A stretch of 64,000 nt of DNA from assembly GCF_002776575.1 (NCBI RefSeq), contig NZ_CP022548.1, positions 3,239,001 to 3,303,000 on the forward strand, in the 5' to 3' direction. This document shows positions 33,455-43,234 of this stretch, one piece after another. A program made the translations under genes and the position numbers. The stretch is from Sphingorhabdus sp. YGSMI21 (GTDB lineage: Bacteria > Pseudomonadota > Alphaproteobacteria > Sphingomonadales > Sphingomonadaceae). Numbering within the stretch: the stretch's first letter is position 1; every line of letters begins with the position of its first letter. The notes under the pieces were generated by a model that saw nothing but the letters and a program-made list of their open reading frames with translations, did not search any database and was not told the origin of the DNA.

Positions 33455-35011
33455 TTATTTCTTGGCTGGCGCCTTTTTCGCAGCCGGCTTTTTCGCCGCT
33501 GGCTTCTTGGCCGCCGGTTTTTTGGCTGGAGCCTTCTCGGCAGCGGCCTTGGCCGGAGCCTTTTTCGCTGCAGCCTTCTTGGCCGGTGCCTTTTCGGCAT
33601 CGTCCTTCTTGGCAGCTGGCTTTTTCGCAGCGGCTTTCTTGGCTGGCGCCTTTTTCTTGGCTGCCGGCTTTGCTTCGGCTTCGTCTTCTGCCTCGATCGC
33701 AGCTTCCAGCTCTTCACGCGTTACCTTGCGGTCGGTGATTTCGGCCTTTTCAAACAGGAAGTCGACAACCTTGTCTTCGTACATCGGTGCGCGAAGCTGG
33801 GCTGCCGCCATCTGGTCCTGCTGGATATACTGGACGAACCGGTCGCGGTCTTCCGGACGATATTGCTGAGCCGCCTGCTGGATCAACATGCCCATTTCCT
33901 GCTGGCTGACTTCGACGCCATTGGCCTGGCCGATTTCCGAGAGCAGCAGTCCAAGCCGGACACGACGCACCGCTATATCGCGATATTCGTCTTTCTCGTC
34001 TTCCATTTCCTTGCGGGCCGCCTCAGGATCTTCTTCCTGGGCCGCTTCCTGCTCGAGCTGCTGCCAGATCTGGTTGAATTCGGCTTCGACCATGCCCGGT
34101 GGCACTTCGAAATCATGGCTGGCTGCCAGCTGGTCCAGAAGCTTGCGCTTCATATGGGTCCGGGTCAGGCCGTTGAGTTCCTGTTCGATCTGGCCCTTGA
34201 GCAGTTCGGACAGCTGGTCAATGCCTTCCAGACCCATGGATTTCGCCATTTCGTCGTCGGCTTTTGCCACCTTCGGCTTCTGCACTTCGGCAACAACAAC
34301 GTCGAAAGTCGCGTCTTTGCCCTTGAGGTCCTCGACATTATAGTCGTCGGGGAAGGTCACCTTGACGAGCACTTCGTCATTGGCCTTCTTGCCGATCAGC
34401 TGGTCTTCGAAGCCCGGGATCAAACGGCCGGAACCGAGTTCGATCGCCATGCCTTCGCCCTTGCCGCCTTCAAACGGCACGCCGTCAACCTTGCCTTCGA
34501 AATCGATCAGGCACTGGTCGCCGGTCTGCGCCTTGTAGGTTTTGGGTGCGGTTTCGAACTGTTTCTGGCTTTCGGCGAATTTCTGCAGCGCTTCATCAAC
34601 GGTTTTCTTGTCCGCTTCCACCTGAAGGCGTTCGAGTTTCAGACCGTCGACCGATGGAGTCGGAACATCCGGCAGGATTTCCAGATCGAGCTTCACATTG
34701 GCGTCCTTGCCCGGCTCATAGCCTTCTTCAAGGTCGACATTGGGCTGCATCGCCGGACGGAGATTATTGTCCGTCATGGTTTTCTCGATGCTTTCCTGGA
34801 TCGAGCTGGTCAGCGCGTCCTGCATCAGGGCGTCATTGTGCATCTTGCGCACAAGATTGGCCGGAACCTTTCCTTTGCGGAAGCCGGGCATATTCACCTG
34901 TGGTGCAAGCTTCTGCACTTCGGCTTCGACCCGCGATTCGATATCCTTCGCGGTAATCTTGATTTCATAGGCCCGTTTCAGACCTTCGTTCAGCGTTTCA
35001 ACAATCTGCAT
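33455..35011 (-). CDS. tig: trigger factor with lysine/alanine-rich C-terminal tail
   Basis: Ribosome-associated chaperone and peptidyl-prolyl isomerase, 518 residues against about 430-450 usual. The ribosome-binding loop is VNMPGFRKGKVPANLV, followed by the FKBP-like domain (about 150-245) and the C-terminal arms. The last 72 residues (about 447-518) are almost only Lys, Ala and Pro in PAAKK and APAKK repeats, like the tail of histone H1. The repeats are encoded by slightly varied codons. The start is the ATG at MQIVETLNEGLKR. The tail should be basic and disordered, and may bind nucleic acid or ribosomes; that is inference. Confidence 0.95.
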   Translation of the reverse strand: MQIVETLNEGLKRAYEIKITAKDIESRVEAEVQKLAPQVNMPGFRKGKVPANLVRKMHNDALMQDALTSSIQESIEKTMTDNNLRPAMQPNVDLEEGYEPGKDANVKLDLEILPDVPTPSVDGLKLERLQVEADKKTVDEALQKFAESQKQFETAPKTYKAQTGDQCLIDFEGKVDGVPFEGGKGEGMAIELGSGRLIPGFEDQLIGKKANDEVLVKVTFPDDYNVEDLKGKDATFDVVVAEVQKPKVAKADDEMAKSMGLEGIDQLSELLKGQIEQELNGLTRTHMKRKLLDQLAASHDFEVPPGMVEAEFNQIWQQLEQEAAQEEDPEAARKEMEDEKDEYRDIAVRRVRLGLLLSEIGQANGVEVSQQEMGMLIQQAAQQYRPEDRDRFVQYIQQDQMAAAQLRAPMYEDKVVDFLFEKAEITDRKVTREELEAAIEAEDEAEAKPAAKKKAPAKKAAAKKPAAKKDDAEKAPAKKAAAKKAPAKAAAEKAPAKKPAAKKPAAKKPAAKKAPAKK

Positions 35012-35068
35012 GACTATCCTTCTGGTGCCTTCATATTCGATGTGTAACGATAGATATTGCAACTAACT

Positions 35069-35153
35069 TGGTGCGGGCGAAGGGACTCGAACCCCCACAC
35101 CCGAAGATACCAGAACCTAAATCTGGCGCGTCTACCAATTCCGCCACGCCCGC
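35069..35153 (-). tRNA. tRNA-Leu (anticodon UAG)
   Basis: An 85-nt class II tRNA. The acceptor stem is GCGGGCG with CGCCCGC, CCA is encoded at the 3' end, the anticodon stem CCAGA/TCTGG encloses TTTAGGT with anticodon TAG, the variable arm is long, and the T loop is GGTTCGAGTCC. It reads CUN leucine codons. No other tRNA was found in the window. Confidence 0.97.
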
Positions 35154-35306
35154 CCAGCTAAGTCGTCAAAACTCTATCGAAGTACGATTGACCCGCGCGC
35201 CTAGCCGAAAGGCTCGTTGAGGGCAAGTGGGGTTTGAAATTCTAATCGACCAATTGCCGAATCAGCCTGGTCACGGGCCATAGGGCCTTGCCTGCCCGAC
35301 CCCGCT

Positions 35307-36323
35307 TCACTCAACCACAGCGTCAGAGACAATGGCGTCCGCTTCCGTGACCTCAGCTTCTGCGGCACTTTCTGGCGCAGGTGATGCGGCCAGCGCTGCT
35401 TCAGCAGCCGCGACGCGCGCCGCTTCTTCCTCGGCCTTGATATCAATCACCTGGTCACGCTCATATCTGAACAGGCCTTCGACCGGTCCCATTCTGCTGA
35501 CCATCGCCCGATAGACATTATTCAGCTTGCCCGAGGGCGCAAATTCCGCACGTGCGGCGGGATAGGATGAAAGAGAATCGGGCAATCCGAACTTGACCGG
35601 CAATTTCAGCCACCGCAACGCCTTTGAATCGGGAGAGTTCTCCTGCAAAAGCATCGGCCCGAGAAGCGCTGTACCGCCATTGTCTAATGCGGGTGCATTG
35701 GTCAGGAAATTGCCCAGATCCGTGATCTGTCCGGCGCTGACCGAAAATTTCACGCTGCCCATGCAATAGCAGACACCAGTCGTCGCCGCACCGGGGACGC
35801 TCAATACCGGGCCGAAATAATTATAATTGCCCGGTTCGACTTCGATCATATAGCTGAAGACAGGATTTTCCTTGTCGGACTTGTCCTTGGAGAAAACAAA
35901 CTGGGGACCAAAGCTGACCGAATTCCACAACTCGATCGGTCCGATCGAGAATGTTTCAGCGGTTGGTTCGACCGGCTTCTTGCCGGGGCGGCTCGCCCTG
36001 GATTCGGTCAGGCTTTCCCATCTCTTAAGTTCCCGAACATATTTGCTTTTCGCCTTCTCGAACTGTTCGGTCCACTCGGCCTCGTAGGCCGCGATATTTT
36101 CCTGACCGGGTTCCTTGATGAAGACACCCCATTGTCGGCTGTTTCCGTGCAGGAATATATATCCCTTGCTTTCGTCAAACAGGAATTTGCCGTTTTTCAG
36201 ATTCTTTTCTTCGACGGAATCGAATTCGATATTCCGGCTCTCCGCCTGAGCGGGACCGGTTGCCGCCAGAGCGATCAGGGGAAGCAAGAGGATTGCGAAT
36301 TTCCGCGTGATATTGTTTCTCAT
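35307..36323 (-). CDS. secreted protein of unknown function (gene 2 of pair)
   Basis: Unrecognised 338-residue protein. Residues 1-27 are a signal peptide (RKFAILLLPLIALAATG then AQA). The mature part has a CYC pair (TGVCYCMGSV), a charged segment near 85-125, and an Ala/Glu-rich, probably disordered C-terminus after about 290. Phrases such as GYIFLHGNSRQWGVFIKEP and MIEVEPGNYNYFGPVL suggest a beta-rich envelope protein. Its start overlaps the stop of the upstream secreted gene (ATGA), so the two are co-translated. Confidence 0.8.
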   Translation of the reverse strand: MRNNITRKFAILLLPLIALAATGPAQAESRNIEFDSVEEKNLKNGKFLFDESKGYIFLHGNSRQWGVFIKEPGQENIAAYEAEWTEQFEKAKSKYVRELKRWESLTESRASRPGKKPVEPTAETFSIGPIELWNSVSFGPQFVFSKDKSDKENPVFSYMIEVEPGNYNYFGPVLSVPGAATTGVCYCMGSVKFSVSAGQITDLGNFLTNAPALDNGGTALLGPMLLQENSPDSKALRWLKLPVKFGLPDSLSSYPAARAEFAPSGKLNNVYRAMVSRMGPVEGLFRYERDQVIDIKAEEEAARVAAAEAALAASPAPESAAEAEVTEADAIVSDAVVE

Positions 36324-36898
36324 TTTTCAAGCACCTCGCCTGCCGGTTTCGGGCCGGATATTACCTTGGCCTGGATCAAGAAATATTCCCGGCGCTTGTC
36401 GTCATTTGCTTCGCCGAAGCCTTCCTCAAAATGGAATTTCTGCCACCGCTCCTTTTCAAGCCCGTATCGGTCATAGCCCTTGAAGGCCATGCAGTTGCGA
36501 AGATTGACGCGACGGACCCGGCGGCGCTCGGCAGAGCCGAATATGGCATCGGCCACCAGCGAACCGATAATGCTGCCGGCCGCGCTGCCCAGCATGCCGG
36601 CTTGCGGCGAATAATAAGAGACGCTGGTGCTGTAATAGCCCGCGCCGCGCGCCAGGGCATCGCATTCGTTTATATCGCCGAAGGCAACGTCAAAGCTCGT
36701 GTCCGGCCGGTGGAAGAAGAAATATTTGTCGTAAACCCTGATATCCGCTTCGGTTTCTTCAAATTGCAGATCGGGATATTCGATCGCAGCAATTTGGTCT
36801 TCCGAAAAAACCTCCAGCGGCGGCTCCGATTTGATCGCCTGCCCCCAGGCAGCCTGTGAAATACTAGCCGCCGCGATGAATATCGCAAAATTCCGCAC
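36320..36898 (-). CDS. secreted protein of unknown function (gene 1 of pair)
   Basis: Unrecognised 192-residue protein. A GTG start at the head of the signal peptide (RNFAIFIAAASISQAAWGQA) is preceded at 7 nt by GGGGGAGG, which decides the start over an ATG eight codons upstream. A glycine-zipper-like stretch (MLGSAAGSIIGSLVADAIFGSAE) lies near residue 110-130, and one cysteine each is found in INECDAL and LRNCMAF. The zipper suggests membrane association. The stop overlaps the start of the next secreted gene. Confidence 0.75.
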   Translation of the reverse strand: MRNFAIFIAAASISQAAWGQAIKSEPPLEVFSEDQIAAIEYPDLQFEETEADIRVYDKYFFFHRPDTSFDVAFGDINECDALARGAGYYSTSVSYYSPQAGMLGSAAGSIIGSLVADAIFGSAERRRVRRVNLRNCMAFKGYDRYGLEKERWQKFHFEEGFGEANDDKRREYFLIQAKVISGPKPAGEVLEK

Positions 36899-36958
36899 TG
36901 AATAACCTCCCCCGAAATCCATTATAGATTTCAGGAGACGCTATTTGCATTCACCGCT

Positions 36959-38446
36959 TCAATCAAGGACCTTCTTCAATAGTTCATTCACCACCTGCGG
37001 ATTGGCTTTGCCTTGCATTGCTTTCATCGTCTGGCCGACGAAGAAACCGAACAGCTTGTCTTTGCCACCGCGGTACTGGGCGACCTTGTCTTCGTTGGCG
37101 GCCATGACGTCGGCGATGACTTTTTCGATCGCGCCGGTGTCGGATTCCTGCTTGAGCCCCTGTTCCTCGACGATTTTCTTCGCACCATCACCGGTTTCGA
37201 GCATGATCTCGAAGACCTGCTTGGCGATCTTGCCCGAAATCGTGCCATCGGCAACCAGGCTGAGCAATTCAGCGGCCTGCGCCGGGGAAACCGGGCTGTT
37301 CTCGATGTCGAGTCCCATGCGGTTGAGCGCGCCGAACAGTTCGGACGTCACCCAGTTGGCGGCGCTGCTGGCAATTTTTTCGGGCTGGTCGGTGGTTTCG
37401 AGCAGTTCCTCGAACCAAAGAGCGGTTTCATGCTCTGCGGTCAGGACCGCAGCATTATAGGCGCTCAGGCCGAGAACGCTCTTGTAGCGCGCGCGCTTTT
37501 CGTCGGGCAGTTCCGGCAGGCTTGCCTTGCAGTCGAAAATGAAATCATCTTCCAGCTCCAGCGGCAACAGGTCGGGATCGGGGAAATAGCGGTAATCATG
37601 CGCGTCTTCTTTCGAGCGCATCGACCGCGTTTCGCCCTTGTCCGGATCAAACAGGCGGGTTTCCTGCACAACTTCGCCGCCATCCTCGATCAGATCAACC
37701 TGACGCTGGGCTTCATATTCGATCACCGCCTGGATGAAGCGCATCGAGTTGACATTCTTGGTCTCGGTCCTTGTGCCGAGTTCGCCGCCGGGCTTGCGCA
37801 CGCTGACATTGACGTCGGCGCGCATCGAGCCCTGTTCCATATTGCCGTCGCATGACCCGACATAGCGCAGGATCGAACGCAGCTTGCGAACATAGGCCGC
37901 GGCTTCCTTGGGCGAGGTCATATCCGGTTTGGAGACGATTTCCATCAGAGCGACGCCGCAGCGGTTGAGATCGACATAGGACATGGTTGGATGCTGGTCG
38001 TGCATCAGCTTGCCGGCATCCTGTTCGATATGGATCCGCTCGACACCGATTGCCTTGCCGTGGGCGTCCGGATCTTTCTCATCGAGCGAAATCTGGATCA
38101 CGCCCTCGCCCACGATCGGATGGTAAAGCTGCGAAATCTGGTAGCCCTGCGGCAGATCGGCGTAGAAATAATTCTTGCGGTCAAAGCGCGAATATTTGTT
38201 GATCTGCGCGTTGATCGCGAGACCGGTGCGCACCGCCTGACGGACGCATTCGCCGTTCAGCGTCGGCAACATGCCGGGCATGGCAGCGTCGATGAGGCTG
38301 ACCTGCGTATTCGGCTCAGCGCCAAATTCGGTCGAGGCCCCGGAAAAGAGCTTCGATTCGGAGGTGATCTGGGCGTGGACTTCGAGGCCGATCACGACCT
38401 CCCATTCGCCAGTTCCGCCCTGGATACGATATGTTGATTCAGTCAT
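36959..38446 (-). CDS. gatB: Asp-tRNA(Asn)/Glu-tRNA(Gln) amidotransferase subunit B
   Basis: Subunit that binds and activates mischarged tRNA in the GatCAB complex, 495 residues. [22 protein letters not shown] at the N-terminus and the family regions ([34 protein letters not shown], the C-terminal YqeY-like domain) are intact. The start chosen is the ATG at [11 protein letters not shown]. In alphaproteobacteria GatCAB makes Gln-tRNA and/or Asn-tRNA. Third gene of gatC-gatA-gatB. Confidence 0.97.
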   Translation of the reverse strand: MTESTYRIQGGTGEWEVVIGLEVHAQITSESKLFSGASTEFGAEPNTQVSLIDAAMPGMLPTLNGECVRQAVRTGLAINAQINKYSRFDRKNYFYADLPQGYQISQLYHPIVGEGVIQISLDEKDPDAHGKAIGVERIHIEQDAGKLMHDQHPTMSYVDLNRCGVALMEIVSKPDMTSPKEAAAYVRKLRSILRYVGSCDGNMEQGSMRADVNVSVRKPGGELGTRTETKNVNSMRFIQAVIEYEAQRQVDLIEDGGEVVQETRLFDPDKGETRSMRSKEDAHDYRYFPDPDLLPLELEDDFIFDCKASLPELPDEKRARYKSVLGLSAYNAAVLTAEHETALWFEELLETTDQPEKIASSAANWVTSELFGALNRMGLDIENSPVSPAQAAELLSLVADGTISGKIAKQVFEIMLETGDGAKKIVEEQGLKQESDTGAIEKVIADVMAANEDKVAQYRGGKDKLFGFFVGQTMKAMQGKANPQVVNELLKKVLD

Positions 38447-38630
38447 ATGGATTCTTCCGCTTAATTCTTCCATGCAGGAGCAAGTTATTCCACCAATCAA
38501 AATACCTGCTGAAATTATGCAATTGAAACGTTAGTAGGCAGTATATCCACAGTATTGCAGCCCAGACGGTCCACAATAAAACAGACAATATCGGCTTAAA
38601 AACCAATTCATTGATTAACTCGCCCAGCAA
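38439..38630 (-). CDS. possible small membrane protein between gatA and gatB
   Basis: A 63-codon frame that fits exactly into the gatA-gatB gap, starting with TTG 3 bp after the gatA stop and ending 8 bp inside gatB. It would encode one or two hydrophobic segments ([25 protein letters not shown]) and a basic C-terminus. A GGTGGTG stretch precedes the start. The base composition is more AT-rich than the neighbours. It may be a real microprotein or a chance frame. Confidence 0.4.
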   Translation of the reverse strand: MLGELINELVFKPILSVLLWTVWAAILWIYCLLTFQLHNFSRYFDWWNNLLLHGRIKRKNPYD

Positions 38631-38633
38631 ATT

Positions 38634-40118
38634 TCACCACCACTGTTCCGGTTTCGCCACGAATCCAGCCCGTTCCTCGATTGCCAGACCTGCGTTGAAC
38701 ACGCTCTGCTCATCCAGCGCCTTGCCGATGATCTGCAGGCCGAGCGGCAAGCCCTTGCCGTCCAGTCCGGCGGGCACGGACATCGCTGGCAATCCGGCCA
38801 GCGAGCTGGGCACGGTGAACACGTCGTTGAGATACATGGCCAGCGGATCGTCGCTTTTCTCGCCCAGACCAAAGGCTGCGCTTGGCGCGGTCGGGGTCAG
38901 CAGCAGGTCGCAGCTGTTCCAGGCCTTGTCGAAATCCTGCGAGATCAGCGTGCGGACCTTCTGCGCCTGGGTATAATAAGCGTCATAATAGCCGGCGCTC
39001 AGCACATAGGTGCCGATCATGATCCGGCGTTTCACTTCCGGTCCGAAACCGGCTTCGCGGGTGGCGGCATACATGTCCTGCAGCCCTGCCCCGTCCGGCA
39101 GATCGCGCAGACCGTAGCGCACGCCATCATAGCGCGAGAGATTGGACGATGCTTCGGCGGGCGCGATGATATAATAAGCCGGCAATGCATATTTTGTGTG
39201 CGGCAGCGAGACATCGACGATAGTCGCTCCAGCATCCTTGAGCATTTCAATGCCCTTTTGCCACAGCGCATCAATTTCAGGTGGCATATTGTCGACCCGA
39301 TATTCCTTGGGAATACCAATCTTTTTGCCCGCCAGATTGCTATTGAGCGCCGCTTCCCAGTCGGGAACGGGCAGGTTCAGCGAAGTCGAATCCTTGGCAT
39401 CGAAACCGGCCATGGATTCGAGCATGATCGCGCAATCGCGGACATCATGGGCCATTGGACCAGCCTGATCGAGCGAGCTGGCGAAAGCAATCGTGCCCCA
39501 GCGCGAGCAACGGCCATAAGTCGGCTTGAAGCCGGTGATGCCGACAAACGCGGCAGGCTGGCGAATCGATCCGCCCGTGTCCGTGCCGGTGGCTGCCGGC
39601 GCGATATGGCCGGAGACGACCGCCGCGCTGCCGCCCGATGAACCACCAGGCGCCAAGTCGACGCTACCGCCGTCATTGCGCCGCCAGGGCGAAATCACAT
39701 TGCCGAATGCGCTGGTCTCGTTCGACGAGCCCATGGCAAACTGGTCCATGTTGAGCTTGCCGAGCATTCCTGCGCCCGCCTTGAACAGGTTGGACGAAAC
39801 GGTCGATTCATACTGGGGAACAAAGCCTTCAAGAATGCGGCTGGCCGCCGTGGTCGCGACGCCCTCGGTGCAGAACAGGTCTTTCATGCCGATCGGAACG
39901 CCGGCCATTTTGCCGAGCGTTTCGCCGTTGGCCTTGGCCTTGTCGGTGGCTTCCGCCGCCGACAGAGCATGTTCCGGCGTTTCGACCAGAAAGGCGTTCA
40001 ATGGCTTGGCCGCGCTGACCCGCGCGATGAATGTCTCTGCAACTTCCTTCGCGGTGAAATCGCCGCCGGCAATGCCGCTGCGGATATCCGCGATACCCAT
40101 TTCAAATATTGCGGTCAT
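38634..40118 (-). CDS. gatA: Asp-tRNA(Asn)/Glu-tRNA(Gln) amidotransferase subunit A
   Basis: Amidase-signature subunit releasing ammonia from glutamine, 494 residues. The Gly/Ser-rich signature [16 protein letters not shown] contains the catalytic serines, and the Lys of the Ser-Ser-Lys triad lies in IGMKDLF. The start is put at [12 protein letters not shown], typical of the family. The reading frame stays open for 36 more codons upstream, through a palindromic repeat reading VRPEPVEGP, so a longer product cannot be fully excluded. Confidence 0.97.
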   Translation of the reverse strand: MTAIFEMGIADIRSGIAGGDFTAKEVAETFIARVSAAKPLNAFLVETPEHALSAAEATDKAKANGETLGKMAGVPIGMKDLFCTEGVATTAASRILEGFVPQYESTVSSNLFKAGAGMLGKLNMDQFAMGSSNETSAFGNVISPWRRNDGGSVDLAPGGSSGGSAAVVSGHIAPAATGTDTGGSIRQPAAFVGITGFKPTYGRCSRWGTIAFASSLDQAGPMAHDVRDCAIMLESMAGFDAKDSTSLNLPVPDWEAALNSNLAGKKIGIPKEYRVDNMPPEIDALWQKGIEMLKDAGATIVDVSLPHTKYALPAYYIIAPAEASSNLSRYDGVRYGLRDLPDGAGLQDMYAATREAGFGPEVKRRIMIGTYVLSAGYYDAYYTQAQKVRTLISQDFDKAWNSCDLLLTPTAPSAAFGLGEKSDDPLAMYLNDVFTVPSSLAGLPAMSVPAGLDGKGLPLGLQIIGKALDEQSVFNAGLAIEERAGFVAKPEQWW

Positions 40119-40128
40119 AGCACTGGCT

Positions 40129-40198
40129 CCGTTCGTGCTGAGCTTGTCGAAGCATTGGTGTTTGCCGCCGGGCCCTTCGACGGGCTCAGGGCGAACGG
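40129..40198. repeat. REP-like palindromic repeat, family A
   Basis: Imperfect 24 bp inverted arms (CCGTTCGTGCTGAGCTTGTC read inward on the left) with a 22 bp centre, lying between gatC and gatA. Same family as the copies in trmD and before sufE. Confidence 0.88.
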
Positions 40199-40218
40199 GG
40201 TTTCTTTCCGAAACATCA

Positions 40219-40506
40219 TTATTCAATCACCTTCGGAACGGCAAAAAAGCCATGTTCGGCGATTGGCGCATTGGCCAATATCTTGTCACGAATCTCGCCA
40301 TCGGTGACGACATCCTCGCGCAGCCGCAATTTGTTCGGGATCACCGCCGTCATCGGCTCGACCTTCGAACAATCCACTTCGCCCAGTTGCTCGACCCAAC
40401 CCAATATCTGGTTGAGCTCGGGCACGAAGGCATCCGCTTCGGCTTCGGTAATCGCGATCCTCGAGAGGCTGGCGATCTTTTTGACGGTTTCCTTATCGAT
40501 TGACAT
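40219..40506 (-). CDS. gatC: Asp-tRNA(Asn)/Glu-tRNA(Gln) amidotransferase subunit C
   Basis: Small 95-residue subunit that wraps GatA and GatB together. [33 protein letters not shown] and VPKVIE at the C-terminus are characteristic. It is the first gene of the gatCAB unit, separated from gatA by a 100 bp gap holding a palindromic repeat. Confidence 0.95.
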   Translation of the reverse strand: MSIDKETVKKIASLSRIAITEAEADAFVPELNQILGWVEQLGEVDCSKVEPMTAVIPNKLRLREDVVTDGEIRDKILANAPIAEHGFFAVPKVIE

Positions 40507-40633
40507 GACTCATTCTTTTCAGGTTCATCTTTTTTCGGGTATTTTGGATTTTTTTTGTGTACCGAGCGCCGCTAGCACTGGCGCGGAGCGGCTTCAAGCG
40601 GATTGAAGCGGCACAAGCAGGTTGGAGTATCTT

Positions 40634-41758
40634 TTGGCCCGTAAATTTCTTTATTTTGTCGCAGGCATGGTCATTCTCGTGCTCGCCGGCGCATTTGTTT
40701 ATCAGGTCTATGGCGACGATCTGATGGAAGTGGCCTTTGTGCCCGACACCGAATTTGCGGCACAGGAAGTGCTGGAAACCAATGTTTATGCAGACACCGC
40801 GATGTGGCTGGCCCGGCCCGAACTGGTAAAGGACAACCCCGCCCTCTGGCTTCCCGAAGGCTATGAGGACAGCGAGCCCGCGCTCCCCGAGACCGGAAAG
40901 GCCGCCGTTTTCTTCGTTCACCCGACGTCCTTCCTGAAAAAGGACCACTGGAATGCGCCGCTCGACGATGAAGAATCGCAAGACCGGGCGCGCATTTTCC
41001 TGCGCGGACAGGCCAGCGCCTTCAATGCGGTCGGCCAAGTCTGGGCCCCGCGCTACCGCCAGGCGACTCTCGGCGCGTTTCTGACCGAAAAGCCGGAAGG
41101 CCAGCGGGCGCTGGACGCAGCCTATCAGGACGTACTGGCGGCCTTCGATTATTTTGTCGGGGAAATTCCAAGCGATCAGCCAATTATTCTGGCCGGACAC
41201 AGCCAGGGCAGCCTGCATCTGACCAATTTGCTCAAGGACCGGGTCGCGGGCACACCGCTCGCCACCCGGATTGTCGCCGCTTATGTGGTAGGCTGGCCGG
41301 TTTCGGTGGATACGGATATTCCGGAAATGGGACTCGATATTTGCGAAGCGCCCGATCAGACCCGCTGCATCATGGCTTGGCAGAGCTTTGCCGAACCCGC
41401 AGATTATGGCCGGATCGTCAAAGTCTATGACATGACCATCGGCTTCAACGGCGAGCCGCGAAAGGACAGCAAGCTTCTATGCAGCAATCCGGTCAACGGC
41501 GACGTCAACTCCTCCTCTCCGGCTTCGGCCAATCTCGGCACGCTTGTCCCGAACGACGATCTGAGCGAGGCGAGCATCACCGTCGGATCGGTACCAGCCC
41601 GATGCGATCCGCGCGGTTTTCTGCTGATCGGTGACCCGCCTGAGCTCGGCCCCTATGCCCTGCCCGGCAATAATTACCACGTCTATGACTATAGCCTGTT
41701 CTGGGCCAATATTCGCGCGGATGCGCGCCGGAGGATGGCGGCATTTCCGGCACGTTGA
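40634..41758 (+). CDS. DUF3089 family alpha/beta-hydrolase-like protein
   Basis: Membrane-anchored hydrolase-like protein of 374 residues. An N-terminal helix (about 4-23) would hold it in the inner membrane facing the periplasm. The catalytic core has VFFVHPTSF, and the nucleophile elbow ILAGHSQGS with Ser190, as in DUF3089. Starts are non-ATG: a TTG with a GGAG site 6 bases upstream is preferred over a TTG four codons earlier. Its stop overlaps the TTG start of ruvX. Substrate unknown. Confidence 0.85.
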   Translation: MARKFLYFVAGMVILVLAGAFVYQVYGDDLMEVAFVPDTEFAAQEVLETNVYADTAMWLARPELVKDNPALWLPEGYEDSEPALPETGKAAVFFVHPTSFLKKDHWNAPLDDEESQDRARIFLRGQASAFNAVGQVWAPRYRQATLGAFLTEKPEGQRALDAAYQDVLAAFDYFVGEIPSDQPIILAGHSQGSLHLTNLLKDRVAGTPLATRIVAAYVVGWPVSVDTDIPEMGLDICEAPDQTRCIMAWQSFAEPADYGRIVKVYDMTIGFNGEPRKDSKLLCSNPVNGDVNSSSPASANLGTLVPNDDLSEASITVGSVPARCDPRGFLLIGDPPELGPYALPGNNYHVYDYSLFWANIRADARRRMAAFPAR

Positions 41759-42219
41759 TCTCCGATGATGTCGCCGCCTTCGCGCAGGCGCTGCCCGATG
41801 GTGGCCGGTTACTGGGCCTTGATATCGGCACCAAGACGGTGGGCATGGCCCTGTGCGATTCGCACTGGACCTTCGCGACCGCTGCCGAAACCATCGAGCG
41901 GCGCAAATTCTCCAAGGATCTGGAACGTATCAAGACGGTGATCGCCGAACAGAATATCGTCGGACTGGTCGCTGGCCTGCCGCTCAATCTCGACGGCAGC
42001 CAGAGCCCGCAGACTCAGGCAGCACGCGCCTTTGCGCAAAATCTCAAACCTCTCGGTCTGCCGATTCTGCTTTGGGACGAACGGTGGAGTACGCAAGCGG
42101 TCACCCGCGATCTGATCGCTTCGGACGTCAGCCGGAAGAAACGGGCCAAGGTCGTCGACAAAATGGCCGCCGCCTATATTTTGCAGGGCGCCATCGACAG
42201 GCTTGCCGCGCTGCCATGA
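41755..42219 (+). CDS. ruvX: Holliday junction resolvase-like / pre-16S rRNA nuclease RuvX (YqgF)
   Basis: RNase H-fold nuclease implicated in 16S rRNA 5' maturation, 154 residues. [19 protein letters not shown] carries the first catalytic Asp, [10 protein letters not shown] the Glu-region equivalent and WDERWST plus [11 protein letters not shown] the remaining family motifs. It begins with TTG overlapping the preceding stop (TTGA). pyrB follows 22 bp later. Confidence 0.92.
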   Translation: MISDDVAAFAQALPDGGRLLGLDIGTKTVGMALCDSHWTFATAAETIERRKFSKDLERIKTVIAEQNIVGLVAGLPLNLDGSQSPQTQAARAFAQNLKPLGLPILLWDERWSTQAVTRDLIASDVSRKKRAKVVDKMAAAYILQGAIDRLAALP

Positions 42220-42241
42220 TGGCACTATAGAACCCGCTTTA

Positions 42242-43234
42242 ATGACATCGCAAAAAACCGCATCGTCGCAGACCTTTCCAGCCGGATCGGATGCTTTTCC
42301 TCATCGTCATCTATTGGGTATCGCCGGGCTGCAGCCCTGGGAGATATTATTCCTGCTGGAAGAGGCCAAGCAATGGGTCGATCTCAACAAGAAATCAAGC
42401 AAACATGCCGACAAGCTCGATGGTCTGACGGTCATCAACGCCTTTTTCGAGAATAGCACGCGAACTTTGTTGTCCTTTGAAATAGCCGGAAAACGGATGG
42501 GCGCGGATGTCGTCAATATGCACGCGGCGCAATCGAGCATCAAGAAGGGCGAGACGCTGATCGACACGGCCGTCACGCTCAATGCGATGAAGGCGGATGC
42601 CATCGTCATCCGCCACGGCAGCTCCGGCGCGGTGCAGCTGATTGCCGACAAGGTCGACTGTCCGGTGCTCAACGCCGGCGACGGGCGGCACGAACATCCG
42701 ACCCAGGCTCTGCTCGACGCGCTGACCATCCAGCGGCGGCGGGGCGAGATCAGCGGGCTGACGGTCACCATCTGCGGCGATGTGATGCACAGCCGGGTGG
42801 CCCGGTCCAATATCTATTGCCTGACCACATTGGGCGCAAAGGTTCGCGTCTGCGCGCCGCCTTCCCTGCTGCCCGCCGATCTTGACCGGTTCAATGTCGA
42901 GGTTTTCAGCAATTTCGACGAAGCCCTGGAGGGCAGCGATGTGGTGATGATGCTGCGCCTGCAGAACGAGCGGATGAACGGGGATTTCATCCCCAGCCCG
43001 CGCGAATATCATTATCTCTACGGCCTGACCCGGGAGCGGCTGCAGCGCGCCAACGACAATGCTCTGGTGATGCATCCCGGCCCGATGAACCGCGGCGTCG
43101 AGATCGACAGCGAAGTGGCCGACGATCTCGAAAATTCTGCGATAACCGAACAGGTCGAAATGGGGGTTGCCGTGCGCATGGCCTGTCTCGACATATTGAC
43201 CCGCAAGTCTCGCGGCGTGGAGGGCTGGTCATGA
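42242..43234 (+). CDS. pyrB: aspartate carbamoyltransferase catalytic subunit
   Basis: Condenses carbamoyl phosphate and aspartate in pyrimidine synthesis. The 330-residue protein has the carbamoyl-phosphate loop [13 protein letters not shown], the [11 protein letters not shown] motif and [11 protein letters not shown]. No regulatory subunit (pyrI) is present; instead the next gene is a degenerate dihydroorotase, overlapping as ATGA, which is the class A type arrangement where PyrC' helps form the ATCase complex. Confidence 0.97.
   Translation: MTSQKTASSQTFPAGSDAFPHRHLLGIAGLQPWEILFLLEEAKQWVDLNKKSSKHADKLDGLTVINAFFENSTRTLLSFEIAGKRMGADVVNMHAAQSSIKKGETLIDTAVTLNAMKADAIVIRHGSSGAVQLIADKVDCPVLNAGDGRHEHPTQALLDALTIQRRRGEISGLTVTICGDVMHSRVARSNIYCLTTLGAKVRVCAPPSLLPADLDRFNVEVFSNFDEALEGSDVVMMLRLQNERMNGDFIPSPREYHYLYGLTRERLQRANDNALVMHPGPMNRGVEIDSEVADDLENSAITEQVEMGVAVRMACLDILTRKSRGVEGWS

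Noticed and set aside
35154..35306. Additional small gene or RNA between tRNA-Leu and the secreted gene pair
   Set aside because: No frame with a start signal and no tRNA-like or terminator-like fold could be supported; it probably holds the tRNA promoter.
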